From positions 34,486 to 98,485 of the forward strand of contig CACVAS010000066.1 in assembly GCA_902727855.1 (NCBI GenBank): DNA of 64,000 bases, read 5' to 3'. The position numbers and the translations under genes were made by a program. Source of the stretch: an uncultured Sulfurovum sp. (lineage in GTDB: Bacteria; Campylobacterota; Campylobacteria; Campylobacterales; Sulfurovaceae). The notes below the pieces were generated by a model that made no database searches, had not been told where the DNA came from, and saw only the letters and a list, made by a program, of their open reading frames with translations. Positions 10,247 to 19,267 of this stretch are shown here, one piece after another. Position 1 is the stretch's first letter. Each line of letters starts with the position of its first letter.

Positions 10247-10280
10247 CCTCCTCCCTATTACTATAGGTATAGGAAACTGC

Positions 10281-10392
10281 GCGAAGAATCTTTGATTAAT
10301 TTCGCACTGATTACTCAAGGGTTGGATAGTGAACATCATCTATCCACGCAAAATAAGGGCAGAAATGTCTAGGTGCAAGAGCATTAAGCTCT
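10281..10392 (+). promoter_or_regulatory. Structured 5' leader of the alpha ribosomal operon
   Basis: Three consecutive stem-loops can be drawn: 10281-10285 with 10301-10305; 10323-10329 with 10340-10346 (7 bp, extendable inward by TGA/TCA); and 10378-10382 with 10388-10392 (5 bp, loop ATTAA). The ribosome binding site (TAGGAG) of rpmJ follows. By analogy with r-protein autoregulation this could bind S4 or another operon product; that is inference. Confidence 0.4.
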
Positions 10393-10417
10393 ACTATAAA
10401 TAACGTAGGAGTTAACC

Positions 10418-10531
10418 ATGAAGGTTAGACCATCAGTAAAGAAGATGTGTGATGATTGTAAAGTCATTAAACGCAAAGGTATCGTACGCGTGATTTGTAA
10501 AAATCCAAAACATAAACAAAGACAAGGATAA
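10418..10531 (+). CDS. rpmJ: 50S ribosomal protein L36, zinc form
   Basis: A 37-residue L36 with the opening [15 protein letters not shown]. The zinc ligands are C11, C14, C27 and H32, so this is the C+ form. A TAGGAG ribosome binding site precedes ATG 10418. The stop is at 10529-10531, two bases before rpsM. It opens the alpha operon, downstream of the structured leader. Confidence 0.97.
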   Translation: MKVRPSVKKMCDDCKVIKRKGIVRVICKNPKHKQRQG

Positions 10532-10533
10532 GC

Positions 10534-10896
10534 ATGGCTCGTATTGCAGGGGTTGATTTACCACAGAAAAAAAGAATGGAGTATGCACTTACTTACATCT
10601 TTGGTATCGGTTTAAAAACATCAAGAGATATTCTTAATAGAACAGGTGTTGATTTCAACATTAGAGTTCATGAGCTTACAGATGCACAAGCAGCACTTAT
10701 CCGTAATGATATTCAAGAGAATGTTATCGTGGAAGGTGATCTTAGAAAAAAAGTAACTTTAGATATTAAAGCACTAATGGACTTAGGATCATATAGAGGA
10801 CTTAGACACAGAAGAGGACTACCTTGTCGTGGTCAAAAGACAAAGACAAATGCGCGTACTAGAAAAGGTAAGCGTAAGACTGTCGGCGCGGCATAA
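10534..10896 (+). CDS. rpsM: 30S ribosomal protein S13
   Basis: S13 of 120 residues with [20 protein letters not shown] at the start, the helix-hairpin-helix core, and the C-terminal [20 protein letters not shown] tail that contacts the P-site tRNA. It sits in standard alpha-operon order. Confidence 0.97.
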   Translation: MARIAGVDLPQKKRMEYALTYIFGIGLKTSRDILNRTGVDFNIRVHELTDAQAALIRNDIQENVIVEGDLRKKVTLDIKALMDLGSYRGLRHRRGLPCRGQKTKTNARTRKGKRKTVGAA

Positions 10897-10909
10897 GGAG
10901 TAGTTAAAT

Positions 10910-11284
10910 ATGGCTAAGAAAAAAGCAAAAAAAAGTATAGCAAAAGCGGTTGTTTACGTAGCAGCTACTTTCAATAACACTGTAATTACAGTGACAGATG
11001 AAATGGGAAATGTAATTGCATGGAGCTCAGCTGGAGCACTTGGATTTAAAGGTTCTAAAAAATCAACACCATTTGCAGCGACAGAGGCTGTACAAGATGC
11101 TATGACAAAAGCAATGGAAAATGGCGTTAAAGAAGTAGGAATTAAAGTACAAGGTCCTGGTTCAGGTAGAGATACTGCTGTTAAAGCAATTGGTGCAACT
11201 GAAGGAATTAGAGTAACATTTTTAAAAGATATTACACCACTTCCACATAATGGTTGTAGACCACCTAAGAAGAGAAGGGTATAA
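10910..11284 (+). CDS. rpsK: 30S ribosomal protein S11
   Basis: S11 of 124 residues with [40 protein letters not shown], and the basic C-terminus [12 protein letters not shown]. It lies in the small-subunit platform. A GGAGTAG ribosome binding site is present upstream. Confidence 0.97.
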   Translation: MAKKKAKKSIAKAVVYVAATFNNTVITVTDEMGNVIAWSSAGALGFKGSKKSTPFAATEAVQDAMTKAMENGVKEVGIKVQGPGSGRDTAVKAIGATEGIRVTFLKDITPLPHNGCRPPKKRRV

Positions 11285-11286
11285 GC

Positions 11287-11913
11287 ATGGCAAGATATAG
11301 AGGTCCAGTTGAAAGACTAGAAAGAAGACTTGGCGTTGATTTAGGATTAAAAGGTGAGAGAAGACTCAGCGGTAAATCTGCATTAGAAAAAAGACCATAT
11401 GCACCAGGGCAGCATGGTCAAAGAAGAACAAAGATTTCTGAGTATGGTTTACAGCTTCAAGAGAAGCAAAAAGCTAAATTCATGTATGGTGTTTCAGAAA
11501 AACAATTTAGAGCACTTTACAAAGAAGCAAACTCAAAAGAAGGAAACACAGGTTCAATCCTTATCCAACTTCTTGAGCAGAGACTTGACAATGTAGTGTA
11601 CAGAATGGGTTTTGCAACCACTAGAGCAAGTGCTAGACAATTTGTAAATCATGGACATGTTCTTGTTGATGGTAAGAGAGTTGATATTCCTTCATTCAGA
11701 GTAAAAGCAGGTCAAAAAATAGAAATTAAAGAAAAAAGTAAAGCCAATCCTCAAATTGTTAGAGCCATTGAATTGACAAACCAAACTGGTATGGTTGAAT
11801 GGGTTGATATGGATAAAGAGAAACTTTTTGGGCTATTTACAAGAATTCCTGAAAGAGATGAGATTGCAATCCCAGTTGAAGAGCGTCTAATCGTTGAGCT
11901 ATACTCTAAATAA
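11287..11913 (+). CDS. rpsD: 30S ribosomal protein S4
   Basis: S4 of 208 residues, a primary 16S rRNA binder. The S4 RNA-binding domain is visible around [20 protein letters not shown] and [19 protein letters not shown]. The N-terminal zinc-finger cysteines of some S4 proteins are absent, so this is the C- form. In E. coli S4 represses the alpha operon, which makes the leader at 10281-10392 of interest. Confidence 0.97.
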   Translation: MARYRGPVERLERRLGVDLGLKGERRLSGKSALEKRPYAPGQHGQRRTKISEYGLQLQEKQKAKFMYGVSEKQFRALYKEANSKEGNTGSILIQLLEQRLDNVVYRMGFATTRASARQFVNHGHVLVDGKRVDIPSFRVKAGQKIEIKEKSKANPQIVRAIELTNQTGMVEWVDMDKEKLFGLFTRIPERDEIAIPVEERLIVELYSK

Positions 11914-11933
11914 TACATAAGTAAAGGCTATTG

Positions 11934-12935
11934 ATGAGAAAAATTAAAATTGCACCATTTATGCCATCAGAGGTAGAAGTCAATGAAATCAGTTCAAATA
12001 ATGCTGAAATTATTGCTTACCCTTTTGAAAGTGGTTATGCTGTAACCCTCGCACATCCACTAAGAAGACTTATTTTAGGTTCTTCTATTGGGTATGCTCC
12101 TATATCTGTCAAGATAGAAGGCGCAGCACACGAGTTTGATAACATCAGAGGTATGCATGAAGATGTTGCTGTCTTTATTATTAATCTTAAAAATATTCGT
12201 TTTAAAATAAAAGACGAAAGTGATAGAGTTGAAGTTAAGTACTCTTTTACTGGTCATAAAGAAGTTTCTGCACAAGACCTTAATAATGATCAAATTGAGG
12301 TTGTAAATGGTGACTTACCATTGGCAACTTTGAATGAAGATGCAGAACTCAATTTTACAGTCGTTATCTCTAAGGGAATTGGTTATGTACCAAGTGAAGA
12401 CCTTAGAGATGAAGTCTCTCCTGAGGCTATTGCATTGGATGCATTTTTTACACCAGTAAAAAAAGCTAACTATAGAATTGACCCAGTATTAGTTGAAGAC
12501 AATCCTAATTTTGAAAAAATTGTTTTTGATATTGAAACAGATGGACAACTAGGTCCAGTTGAAGCATTTACCAATGCTTTGGAAGTTATGAATAAGCAAC
12601 TTTCTGTTTTCAATGGCGTACTTGATGTCAATATATCGACAGCACCATTAAAAAGAAGCAGCGATGATGGTGAACTGAAACCCTTTATGGCTACAGTAGA
12701 TAGCCTTGGGTTGAGTGCAAGATCATTTAACTCACTTGATAGAGCAGGAATCAAATATCTTGGTGAACTTGTATTAATGAGTGAAAATGAGATTAAAAAT
12801 ATCAAAAACCTTGGTAAAAAATCTCTTGATGAAATTAATGACTGTCTCGTAGAGCACGGATATGGTTCAGACTATGAACTACCAGATCAGACAAGAGTAA
12901 ATCTTGTTAAAAAGATAGAGCAACAAAAAGTATAA
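11934..12935 (+). CDS. rpoA: RNA polymerase subunit alpha
   Basis: Alpha subunit of 333 residues. The N-terminal dimerization domain carries [18 protein letters not shown] (about residues 30-47). The C-terminal domain with its HhH motif ([14 protein letters not shown], near residue 295) contacts UP elements and activators. A TTG at 11931 could also start the frame, but ATG 11934 follows the AAAGG site with good spacing, so it is preferred. Confidence 0.96.
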   Translation: MRKIKIAPFMPSEVEVNEISSNNAEIIAYPFESGYAVTLAHPLRRLILGSSIGYAPISVKIEGAAHEFDNIRGMHEDVAVFIINLKNIRFKIKDESDRVEVKYSFTGHKEVSAQDLNNDQIEVVNGDLPLATLNEDAELNFTVVISKGIGYVPSEDLRDEVSPEAIALDAFFTPVKKANYRIDPVLVEDNPNFEKIVFDIETDGQLGPVEAFTNALEVMNKQLSVFNGVLDVNISTAPLKRSSDDGELKPFMATVDSLGLSARSFNSLDRAGIKYLGELVLMSENEIKNIKNLGKKSLDEINDCLVEHGYGSDYELPDQTRVNLVKKIEQQKV

Positions 12936-12977
12936 TACTTTCTGTTGATTCTCTTATATAGTAAATAAAGGACAAAC

Positions 12978-13328
12978 ATGAGACATAAGCATGGTTACCG
13001 TAAACTAAGCAGAACTTCTGCACATAGAGCGGCACTTCTTAAAAACCTTTCTATTGCCTTAACAAAAGAGGGTAGAATTGAGACTACATTGCCAAAGGCA
13101 AAAGAGCTTAGATCATACTATGAAAAGCTAATTACAAAAGCTTCAAGTGGTGATTTTAATGCACATAGAGCTATTTTTGCAATGTTACAACACAAAGAGA
13201 TTACTAATACAATAGTGAATGAAATTGCACCAAAGTATGCTGATAGAAATGGTGGATACACACGTATTATTAAAACACGTATGAGAAAAGGTGATGCAGC
13301 ACCTATGGCAATTATAGAACTTATATAA
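12978..13328 (+). CDS. rplQ: 50S ribosomal protein L17
   Basis: L17 of 116 residues with [20 protein letters not shown] at the start and [20 protein letters not shown] near the end. It ends the alpha operon and is preceded by an AAGGA ribosome binding site. Confidence 0.97.
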   Translation: MRHKHGYRKLSRTSAHRAALLKNLSIALTKEGRIETTLPKAKELRSYYEKLITKASSGDFNAHRAIFAMLQHKEITNTIVNEIAPKYADRNGGYTRIIKTRMRKGDAAPMAIIELI

Positions 13329-13347
13329 GTTCTATAATTTAAACTGT

Positions 13348-13370
13348 ATATTGAGGCTATGCCTTGATAT
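13348..13370 (+). terminator. Possible terminator after rplQ
   Basis: A 10-bp stem with two G-T pairs (13348-13357 with 13361-13370) and a 3-base loop lies 20 bases after the rplQ stop. Only a broken T-rich stretch follows some 10 bases later, so efficiency is uncertain. Confidence 0.4.
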
Positions 13371-13506
13371 TCAAGATTCTTTACTTTACTACTTTTTTAA
13401 ATCCTATATTTTTCCATTGACCAATTTTCCCATTGACAAAGAAACACTTTTAGTGTATAACACAGTAACATAGATGCATCATATAATACTTTTACTATGC
13501 ATGCGT

Positions 13507-13512
13507 TATAAT
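13507..13512 (+). promoter_or_regulatory. -10 element before the NifU-like/murE operon
   Basis: A perfect TATAAT lies 30 bases upstream of the TTG start at 13542 in a strongly AT-rich stretch. This fits a housekeeping promoter driving the NifU-like gene, the unknown gene, murE and the secreted protein. Confidence 0.55.
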
Positions 13513-13541
13513 AATATTAATAATGATTAAAAGGATATAGA

Positions 13542-13820
13542 TTGATTCCATTTACAGATGAAGAGTTAGAACCAGCAGTGATGAGTGTAATAGATAAAGT
13601 GAGACCTTCAATTCAATTGGATGGTGGTGATATTACACTTATTAGTATTTTAGGTGGTAAGGTTTATGTTCAACTTCAAGGGGCTTGTGTTGGTTGTGGG
13701 TCTTCAGGAACGACTATTAAGTTTGGTGTTGAAAGACAAATGCAGACTTTGATTCACCCAGACGTAACAGTTGTCAATGTACCACATGGATTTGAAGATA
13801 AGTTGGATCAAATAATATAG
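13542..13820 (+). CDS. NifU-like C-terminal domain protein (Fe-S scaffold)
   Basis: A stand-alone NifU C-terminal (Nfu) domain of 92 residues. The cluster-binding CxxC is C49 and C52 in GACVGCGSSGTTIK, preceded by RPSIQLDGGDITL, both typical of the family. It is a likely Fe-S cluster carrier. The start is TTG 13542, with AAAAGGA 7 bases upstream; no closer ATG is in frame. Two bases separate it from the next gene, so the two are probably cotranscribed. Confidence 0.9.
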   Translation: MIPFTDEELEPAVMSVIDKVRPSIQLDGGDITLISILGGKVYVQLQGACVGCGSSGTTIKFGVERQMQTLIHPDVTVVNVPHGFEDKLDQII

Positions 13821-13822
13821 TT

Positions 13823-14401
13823 ATGAATAAAATAAACCAAGAAGTACTTTTAGAAAGAGCAGAGATGGAGTTTCTTCAGGGAAACTTTGTGGATGCTTTA
13901 CGTTCTTACGGATTGATACTCAAAGATTATCCTAGCCTTGATGAAGCTAAGATTGGTGTGTATCTTTCTGACTTGGGTGTCGAGAGTAGAGAAGAAGCAC
14001 AAGCACTTTTTGACTATTATCAAATGATTAAAGAAGAAAAAACAAATGCAGTAGAGATTATCAATGGACTTTTGGACTCTTTGAATCATTCTAAACTTGA
14101 TATAAAAAAACTTTTAGCAGACCCTTTTGAAGAGCAACTAGAGTATGAAGATGGTATACGCTATAGCGACTTTATAAAATTGGTTGAGAGTAGAGGATCT
14201 TTTAGGACAACGTTTGAAGATATTATGTTTTCTACAAGAGTGATGATTAGTAATAAAGATGAGTTTATAGACTTTGTAACAAAATTATCTGAAGAGGGAT
14301 TTGATGAGATGGTATTACGATATCTTGATACCACTTCACACCTTTTTGGAAATGACCAAGATGTATTAGCCCTTTACAATGTTGTAAAAGGGCATCGATA
14401 G
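13823..14401 (+). CDS. Conserved hypothetical protein, possibly TPR-like
   Basis: 192 residues, acidic and largely helical with no signal peptide. The first 35 residues (ERAEMEFLQGNFVDALRSYG) resemble one tetratricopeptide unit. I do not recognise a catalytic motif. It is tightly packed between the NifU-like gene (2 bases) and murE (1-base overlap), so it belongs to the same operon and is cytoplasmic. Function unknown. Confidence 0.8.
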   Translation: MNKINQEVLLERAEMEFLQGNFVDALRSYGLILKDYPSLDEAKIGVYLSDLGVESREEAQALFDYYQMIKEEKTNAVEIINGLLDSLNHSKLDIKKLLADPFEEQLEYEDGIRYSDFIKLVESRGSFRTTFEDIMFSTRVMISNKDEFIDFVTKLSEEGFDEMVLRYLDTTSHLFGNDQDVLALYNVVKGHR

Positions 14402-15711
14402 TGGTATTAAACTTTAATGTAAAACATGGTTATACAAAAATAACTGATGATACTTCCAATCTAGATAGTGAGACTTTATTTCTGTTAACTGAACAAAATA
14501 AAAACTATTATGAAAGACTTGAACATAGACCAGAAAACATTACACCCTTAGAGCTTATAGCTTTATGGGATATTTATACTATGAAAGTGGTGGGTGTAAC
14601 TGGTACCAATGGCAAGACTACGGTAACTGCTGCCATATACTCCTTTTTACTTGACCTTGATGAAAAGCCAGCTTTGCAAGGTACACGTGGTTTATTTGCA
14701 GAGGAAAAACGTATAGAAGAGAAGAGTATGACCACACCTTCTATACTTGAAACACTGCATAATATGAAACAGACTTTTGATTTGGGCTGTAATTATTTTA
14801 TAATGGAAGTAAGTTCACATGCGATTGATCAAAAACGTATTGAAGGGCTTACTTTTGCATTGAAAGTCCATACCAATGTAACTTCTGATCATTTAGACTA
14901 CCATGGTACAGTGGAAGAGTATAGACGTGTTAAGAGTCTATTTTTTGCTGATGAAACACCGAAGCTTTTAAACAAAGATGATATTAAAAATATTACGTAT
15001 AATCCTGTAGGTGCACAAAGTTATGGCGTAGATGAACCTGCAACATTTAAAGTACAAGCTTTTTCACTACTTCATGGTATTACAGCAGGTATTAGACACT
15101 TAAGAGATGAAGATACATTCCATTCTCCTATGGTGGGACTTTTTAATTTGTTTAATCTCATGGCAGCTATTGGTTCTGTACAGATGCTAACAGGTAGACC
15201 AATATCCCAGATATGTGAAGTGGTAGAACATTTTGCAGGTGTCTCAGGACGTATGGAGGTTGTGAGTCAAAAGCCTTTAGTGATAGTAGACTTTGCACAT
15301 ACTGATGATGGGATGCATGCGGTCTTAGAGTCTATGAAAGACCGAGATATTTCTGTTGTTTTTGGTGCGGGGGGAAACCGTGATAAAGAGAAACGTCCAC
15401 GAATGGGTGCAGTGGCGGGACGTTATGCGAATAAAATTTATGTTACATCTGATAACCCACGTGATGAAGTACCTGAGTATATACTTGAAGAGATTTTAAT
15501 TGGTCTTCATGGTAAAGAGGGTGTTACTGCCTGTCCAGATAGAAAACTTGCCATCAAGTTAGCTTTAGATGCACTTGAGGAGAATGAAGTTTTACTTATT
15601 CTTGGTAAAGGAGATGAGGATTATCAAGAGATTAAAGGTGTGAAACATCCTTTTGATGATAGAGCTGTAGTAAGAGAGCTACTTACATGCGACGAACATG
15701 GAAAAAAATGA
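14401..15711 (+). CDS. murE: UDP-MurNAc-tripeptide synthetase (meso-DAP adding)
   Basis: Adds meso-diaminopimelate to UDP-MurNAc-L-Ala-D-Glu in peptidoglycan synthesis. The Mur ligase P-loop GVTGTNGKTTVT is at about residues 65-76, and the DNPR motif that selects diaminopimelate over lysine lies near residue 351. It has 436 residues, somewhat short for MurE (about 480-495), with the shortening in the N-terminal substrate domain as usual in this phylum. The start is GTG 14401 overlapping the upstream stop. Confidence 0.94.
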   Translation: MVLNFNVKHGYTKITDDTSNLDSETLFLLTEQNKNYYERLEHRPENITPLELIALWDIYTMKVVGVTGTNGKTTVTAAIYSFLLDLDEKPALQGTRGLFAEEKRIEEKSMTTPSILETLHNMKQTFDLGCNYFIMEVSSHAIDQKRIEGLTFALKVHTNVTSDHLDYHGTVEEYRRVKSLFFADETPKLLNKDDIKNITYNPVGAQSYGVDEPATFKVQAFSLLHGITAGIRHLRDEDTFHSPMVGLFNLFNLMAAIGSVQMLTGRPISQICEVVEHFAGVSGRMEVVSQKPLVIVDFAHTDDGMHAVLESMKDRDISVVFGAGGNRDKEKRPRMGAVAGRYANKIYVTSDNPRDEVPEYILEEILIGLHGKEGVTACPDRKLAIKLALDALEENEVLLILGKGDEDYQEIKGVKHPFDDRAVVRELLTCDEHGKK

Positions 15712-16553
15712 AGCGTATAATTTTAGTCATTATGATGACACTTGGTAGTATTTCACTTCAGGCTTTTAGTTTTGACGACTTAAAGGATAAAGTTGAAAAG
15801 CGTATAGAAGATTTTAAAAAGTTTCGTAATCCTTCTGATATGAGTGCAAAAGAGATGGTGGAAACTATGTCGATGGGGGTATTAAGTACTGATCTTATTA
15901 CCAAAGCCTTTAAGCAAGCCTTAAAAATAGGTGTGGATCAAGCTGTTGATACGCTAGGTAAGAAAGATGGTTTTATGGACAATGCCGCTGTTAGGATTCC
16001 TCTTCCGCCACCATTTTCCCAAATGGAAGATATGATGAGAATGGCTGGTGGTGGTGATATGATAGATGAGTTTATTCTTTCTATGAATAGGGCAGCTGCA
16101 CGTGCTGCACCACAAACTGCGGGGATATTTGTTGCTTCAGTGGATGATATGTCTTTTAATGATGCGGCAGATATGTTGATGATGGATGGAAGTCCTGCAA
16201 CAGATTATTTCAAGCGACATACAAGAAAAGATCTTAAAAAACTCATCACACCTATTATTGTAAAAGAGATGAAAACAAATAAAGTCTATAAATATTATGA
16301 TGCCATAAAAAAAGTGGCGAATCCAATGATGAAAACGTTTGCTAAAATGACAAATTTTATGGACATGGCAGAAACATTCCGTCTCAAAAAGTATATTCCT
16401 CAAAATGCAGTAAATATTGAAGAGTATATTACAGAACATACCATTGATGCTATCTATTTTATGATAGGACAATCAGAAAAAATGATTCGTACAAATCCGG
16501 TACATCAAACTACTTCTGAGCTTAGAAAGGTTTTTGGCAAAATTATGCCATAA
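15708..16553 (+). CDS. Secreted or periplasmic hypothetical protein
   Basis: 281 residues beginning with a Sec-type signal peptide (MKRIILVIMMTLGSISLQAF, cleavage near residue 20). The mature part is helical and Met-rich with no motif I recognise. An in-frame ATG at 15687 exists, but ATG 15708 overlaps the murE stop as ATGA and begins exactly at the signal peptide, so it is preferred. It is the last gene of the murE operon. Confidence 0.8.
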   Translation: MKRIILVIMMTLGSISLQAFSFDDLKDKVEKRIEDFKKFRNPSDMSAKEMVETMSMGVLSTDLITKAFKQALKIGVDQAVDTLGKKDGFMDNAAVRIPLPPPFSQMEDMMRMAGGGDMIDEFILSMNRAAARAAPQTAGIFVASVDDMSFNDAADMLMMDGSPATDYFKRHTRKDLKKLITPIIVKEMKTNKVYKYYDAIKKVANPMMKTFAKMTNFMDMAETFRLKKYIPQNAVNIEEYITEHTIDAIYFMIGQSEKMIRTNPVHQTTSELRKVFGKIMP

Positions 16554-16600
16554 AACAAATTATTTAATACTCCAAAGCGAACTTTAACTTCCACTAGAGA

Positions 16601-16617
16601 GATGGAAAACCTCCATC
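16601..16617 (+). terminator. Hairpin after the murE operon
   Basis: A 6-bp GATGGA/TCCATC stem with a 5-base loop lies about 50 bases after the last gene. It has no following T run, so it may be a weak terminator or a mRNA 3'-end stem. Confidence 0.3.
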
Positions 16618-16757
16618 CCTCAAGTGTGTGAATTATCCACCTATAAAATTATCTTAACTTATCTATCTCATTAACATCACAAATTTTTATTAATTCGCCT
16701 TTTAAATATTATAAAAATCTATAAAATGATTAAGAAACCATTATATTGTATAATATT

Positions 16758-16775
16758 TATACAACAAATTGTATA
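16758..16775 (+). promoter_or_regulatory. Palindromic operator candidate before the ABC transporter
   Basis: An 18-bp palindrome, TATACAA-4-TTGTATA, sits about 20 bases upstream of a TATACT -10 candidate (16796-16801). A further TTGTATA half-site lies at 16746-16752. The position over the -35 zone suggests binding of a dimeric repressor or activator controlling the transporter. Confidence 0.4.
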
Positions 16776-16831
16776 CAAAGCATTGTTCTTGCTGTTATAC
16801 TTGCATCAAATCATCATAAAAAGGAATTTAG

Positions 16832-18224
16832 ATGGCAAAAAATATAATGAAAAAAGTATTAAGTCTTGGACTGGGACTGAGTATAGTAACAACAGCAGCT
16901 ATGGCAAAGTTAGAAAAAACAGATCTTAAAATAGGGTTTATCGCACTGACGGACTGTGCACCTATTGTAGTAGCTAAAGAAAAAGGTTTTTTTGAAAAAT
17001 ATGGACTCAACGTACATGTAGCAAAAGAGGGGGGGAGGATGGCCTGGTATCCAGCAAAAAGTGATTTCTGGAGAGTATGACTTTTCACATGCACTTGCAG
17101 GAATGCCAATTGCAGCAACCATAGGAATTAATGGAAATGCACACCTTCAAGCACTCTTATCGTTAGACTTTAATGGAAACGCGATTACTTATGGAAACAA
17201 CATTATTAAAGAGATGGAAAAATATGGTTTAGATAAAACCGAGAGACCCGTTTCTGCAGCAAGTTTGAAAAAATATATTGATGCAAAACATAAAGCTGAA
17301 GGTGATGACTACAAACCACTTAGTTTTGGTATGGTTCACCCTGTCTCTACACACAACTATGAGTTACGTTACTGGATGGCAGCATCAGGTATTGTTCCAG
17401 ATGCCGACTGTACCATTAAACCATTTCCTCCACCAACAATGCCGTCAAACCTTATAGCAGGTAATATAGAAGGGTATTGTGTGGGTGAGCCATGGAACTC
17501 AAGAATTGTGCTTAAAGGTAAAGGTTCTGCATTAGTAACTAACTATGACATTTGGAACAACAACCCAGAGAAAGTGCTTCAAGCAAGAGCTGATTTTGTA
17601 GAAAAGTATCCAGAAACAACAAAAGCAGTAATGAAAGCCATTATTGAGGCACAAATGTGGCTAGATGCATCATGGGAAAATAGAGAAGAGGCTATAGGTT
17701 ACTTGGCTAAAAAGAATTATGTGAAGGCACCCAAATCTGTACTAAGAAAGTCAATGAGTGGTACATTCCTTTATAACAAAGGGGTAGACAGTTCTAACCC
17801 TATGTTTAATACATTTGCAAACTATTATGCAGCGTACCCGTTTTATTCACACGGTATGTGGTTTATGACACAGATGTATAGATGGGGACAGATTGATAAA
17901 CCTATTGATATGAAAAAAGTTATAGAGTCTGTCTATAGACCTGATTTGTTTGCAGAAGTAGCAAAAGAAGTAGGGTATACATTGCCTCCAAGTGCCTGGA
18001 AAAAAGATGGTGTGGATGAATATAACAAATTTATAGATGGTAAAGTATGGGATCCAAACAAAGCTGTTGAGTATATTTTTGATGCGCAAGTCGTAAACTC
18101 AAAGGTTGCCAAAGAAGACTTACTTAAAGCCAATGATTGGAAAGTCGAAACAAAACAACCTGCATATGTATGTCCTTATGGACCAGCAGGGTGTGCAGAC
18201 CCTAAGTTTGTAACTAAAAAATAA
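16832..18224 (+). pseudogene. NrtA/SsuA-type ABC substrate-binding protein, frameshifted at poly-G
   Basis: Periplasmic binding protein of the nitrate/sulfonate/bicarbonate (NMT1-like) family. Its N-terminal part is a signal peptide (cleavage near residue 25) then [19 protein letters not shown] in one frame up to about 17040. The rest ([20 protein letters not shown] onward to 18224) is in the next frame. Reading one G fewer in the run of seven G at 17029-17035 restores [19 protein letters not shown], the expected family sequence. The remainder is intact to the C-terminal CPYGPAGC segment. The break is either a sequencing or assembly error, a real mutation, or a switchable tract. Confidence 0.85.
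17029..17035 (+). other. Homopolymer G7 tract at the frameshift
   Basis: Seven consecutive G lie in the coding region of the binding-protein gene, exactly where the two reading frames must join. In Campylobacterota, poly-G tracts are the usual site of slipped-strand phase variation, although functional ones are often 8 or longer. Confidence 0.8.
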
Positions 18225-18228
18225 TTAA

Positions 18229-18341
18229 AAATACAAGGCATTTTTCTTTGTATTTATAGGTGCCTGAAGCACATAAATCCTCCTTTTTTAAATGTGAAAA
18301 TTACTACTGTTTCCAACTTCAGGTACCTATAAATACAAAGA
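18229..18341 (+). repeat. Long inverted repeat (25 bp) with competing upstream hairpin
   Basis: Arms 18245-18269 and 18317-18341 pair over 25 bp with one G-T, enclosing 47 bases that hold a smaller CACAT/ATGTG stem. The start of the left arm can instead pair with 18229-18236 (8 bp) just after the stop codon of the binding-protein gene. The two foldings exclude each other, as in an attenuator. The element may alternatively be a MITE-like insertion or an mRNA-stabilising stem. Confidence 0.75.
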
Positions 18342-18343
18342 CG

Positions 18344-18434
18344 TAAACTCTTAAAAATCCTTTTTGCTACAAAGTATAGTTTATATTTTAAGCTATTGCT
18401 CTGTCAATAGAAATAGAGAACTTTTAAGAGTTTA
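18344..18434 (+). repeat. Second inverted repeat (13 bp) ending at the permease RBS
   Basis: Perfect 13-base arms at 18344-18356 and 18422-18434 enclose 65 bases that include a CTATTG/CAATAG stem (18393-18410). The right arm ends seven bases before the GAAGGA ribosome binding site of the permease gene. It follows the first inverted repeat directly. Confidence 0.7.
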
Positions 18435-18451
18435 TATGATGAAGGAAAAAA

Positions 18452-19267
18452 ATGAATAATGAGCTTATTAAAAAAATAGTATTACCTCTCATGGTATTTA
18501 TTGCTATTTTAGGTGTATGGAAAAGTATTGCAGGTGTGGTTGAAGATTTTCCAACACCTGAAAATACATATGTTTCTGCATTTGGTGGCGTGAATGCAGA
18601 GGGTGACGAGGTAGAAGGTGTGTTGTCAAATCCTTTTTACATAGAAAACCAAGATGATAAAGGTGTCTTTTGGCAAATCTTAGAGTCATTAAAAAGAGTT
18701 TTTGGTGGGTTTGTTTTAGCATTGATTGTTGGTATACCATTAGGTTTATTGATTGGTATGAGTAAGAATGCCCAGTATGCTTTTGATCCATTTATACAGA
18801 TATTTAAGCCAGTCTCACCATTGGCATGGTTGCCATTGTTACTTTTTATCTTTCAAGATATTAACATGACAGCTATTTCAACCATATTCATCACATCTAT
18901 ATGGCCTATTATTATTAACACTGCTCTTGGCGTACGTTCTGTGAGTGAAGACTATATGAATGTGGCTAAAGTACTACAGTTTACACCTTTAGAAAAAGTT
19001 GTACAAATTATTTTACCTGTAGCAGTGCCATTTATTTTTACAGGAATGAGACTATCTCTAGGAATCGCGTGGTTGGTTATTGTTGCTGCTGAGATGCTAA
19101 CAGGGGGTATTGGTATTGGTTTTTGGATATGGGATGAGTACAATAACCTTGCATACGACAATATTATTATTGGTATTATACTGGTTGGATTAATTGGATT
19201 TATCTTAGATCTTATCATGGGTAAAGTAGCCGACTTCTTTGATTATAGAAAAAAAGGTAAAGCATAA
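18452..19267 (+). CDS. ABC transporter permease, nitrate/sulfonate type
   Basis: Inner-membrane permease of 271 residues (BPD_transp_1 / NrtB-SsuC family). One N-terminal membrane segment is followed by a periplasmic stretch to about residue 75 and then five further hydrophobic segments. The EAA-like loop is visible around ALGVRSVSEDYMNVAKVL. It starts after the double inverted repeat, overlaps the ATPase gene by one base, and with it forms the membrane part of the transporter. Confidence 0.9.
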   Translation: MNNELIKKIVLPLMVFIAILGVWKSIAGVVEDFPTPENTYVSAFGGVNAEGDEVEGVLSNPFYIENQDDKGVFWQILESLKRVFGGFVLALIVGIPLGLLIGMSKNAQYAFDPFIQIFKPVSPLAWLPLLLFIFQDINMTAISTIFITSIWPIIINTALGVRSVSEDYMNVAKVLQFTPLEKVVQIILPVAVPFIFTGMRLSLGIAWLVIVAAEMLTGGIGIGFWIWDEYNNLAYDNIIIGIILVGLIGFILDLIMGKVADFFDYRKKGKA

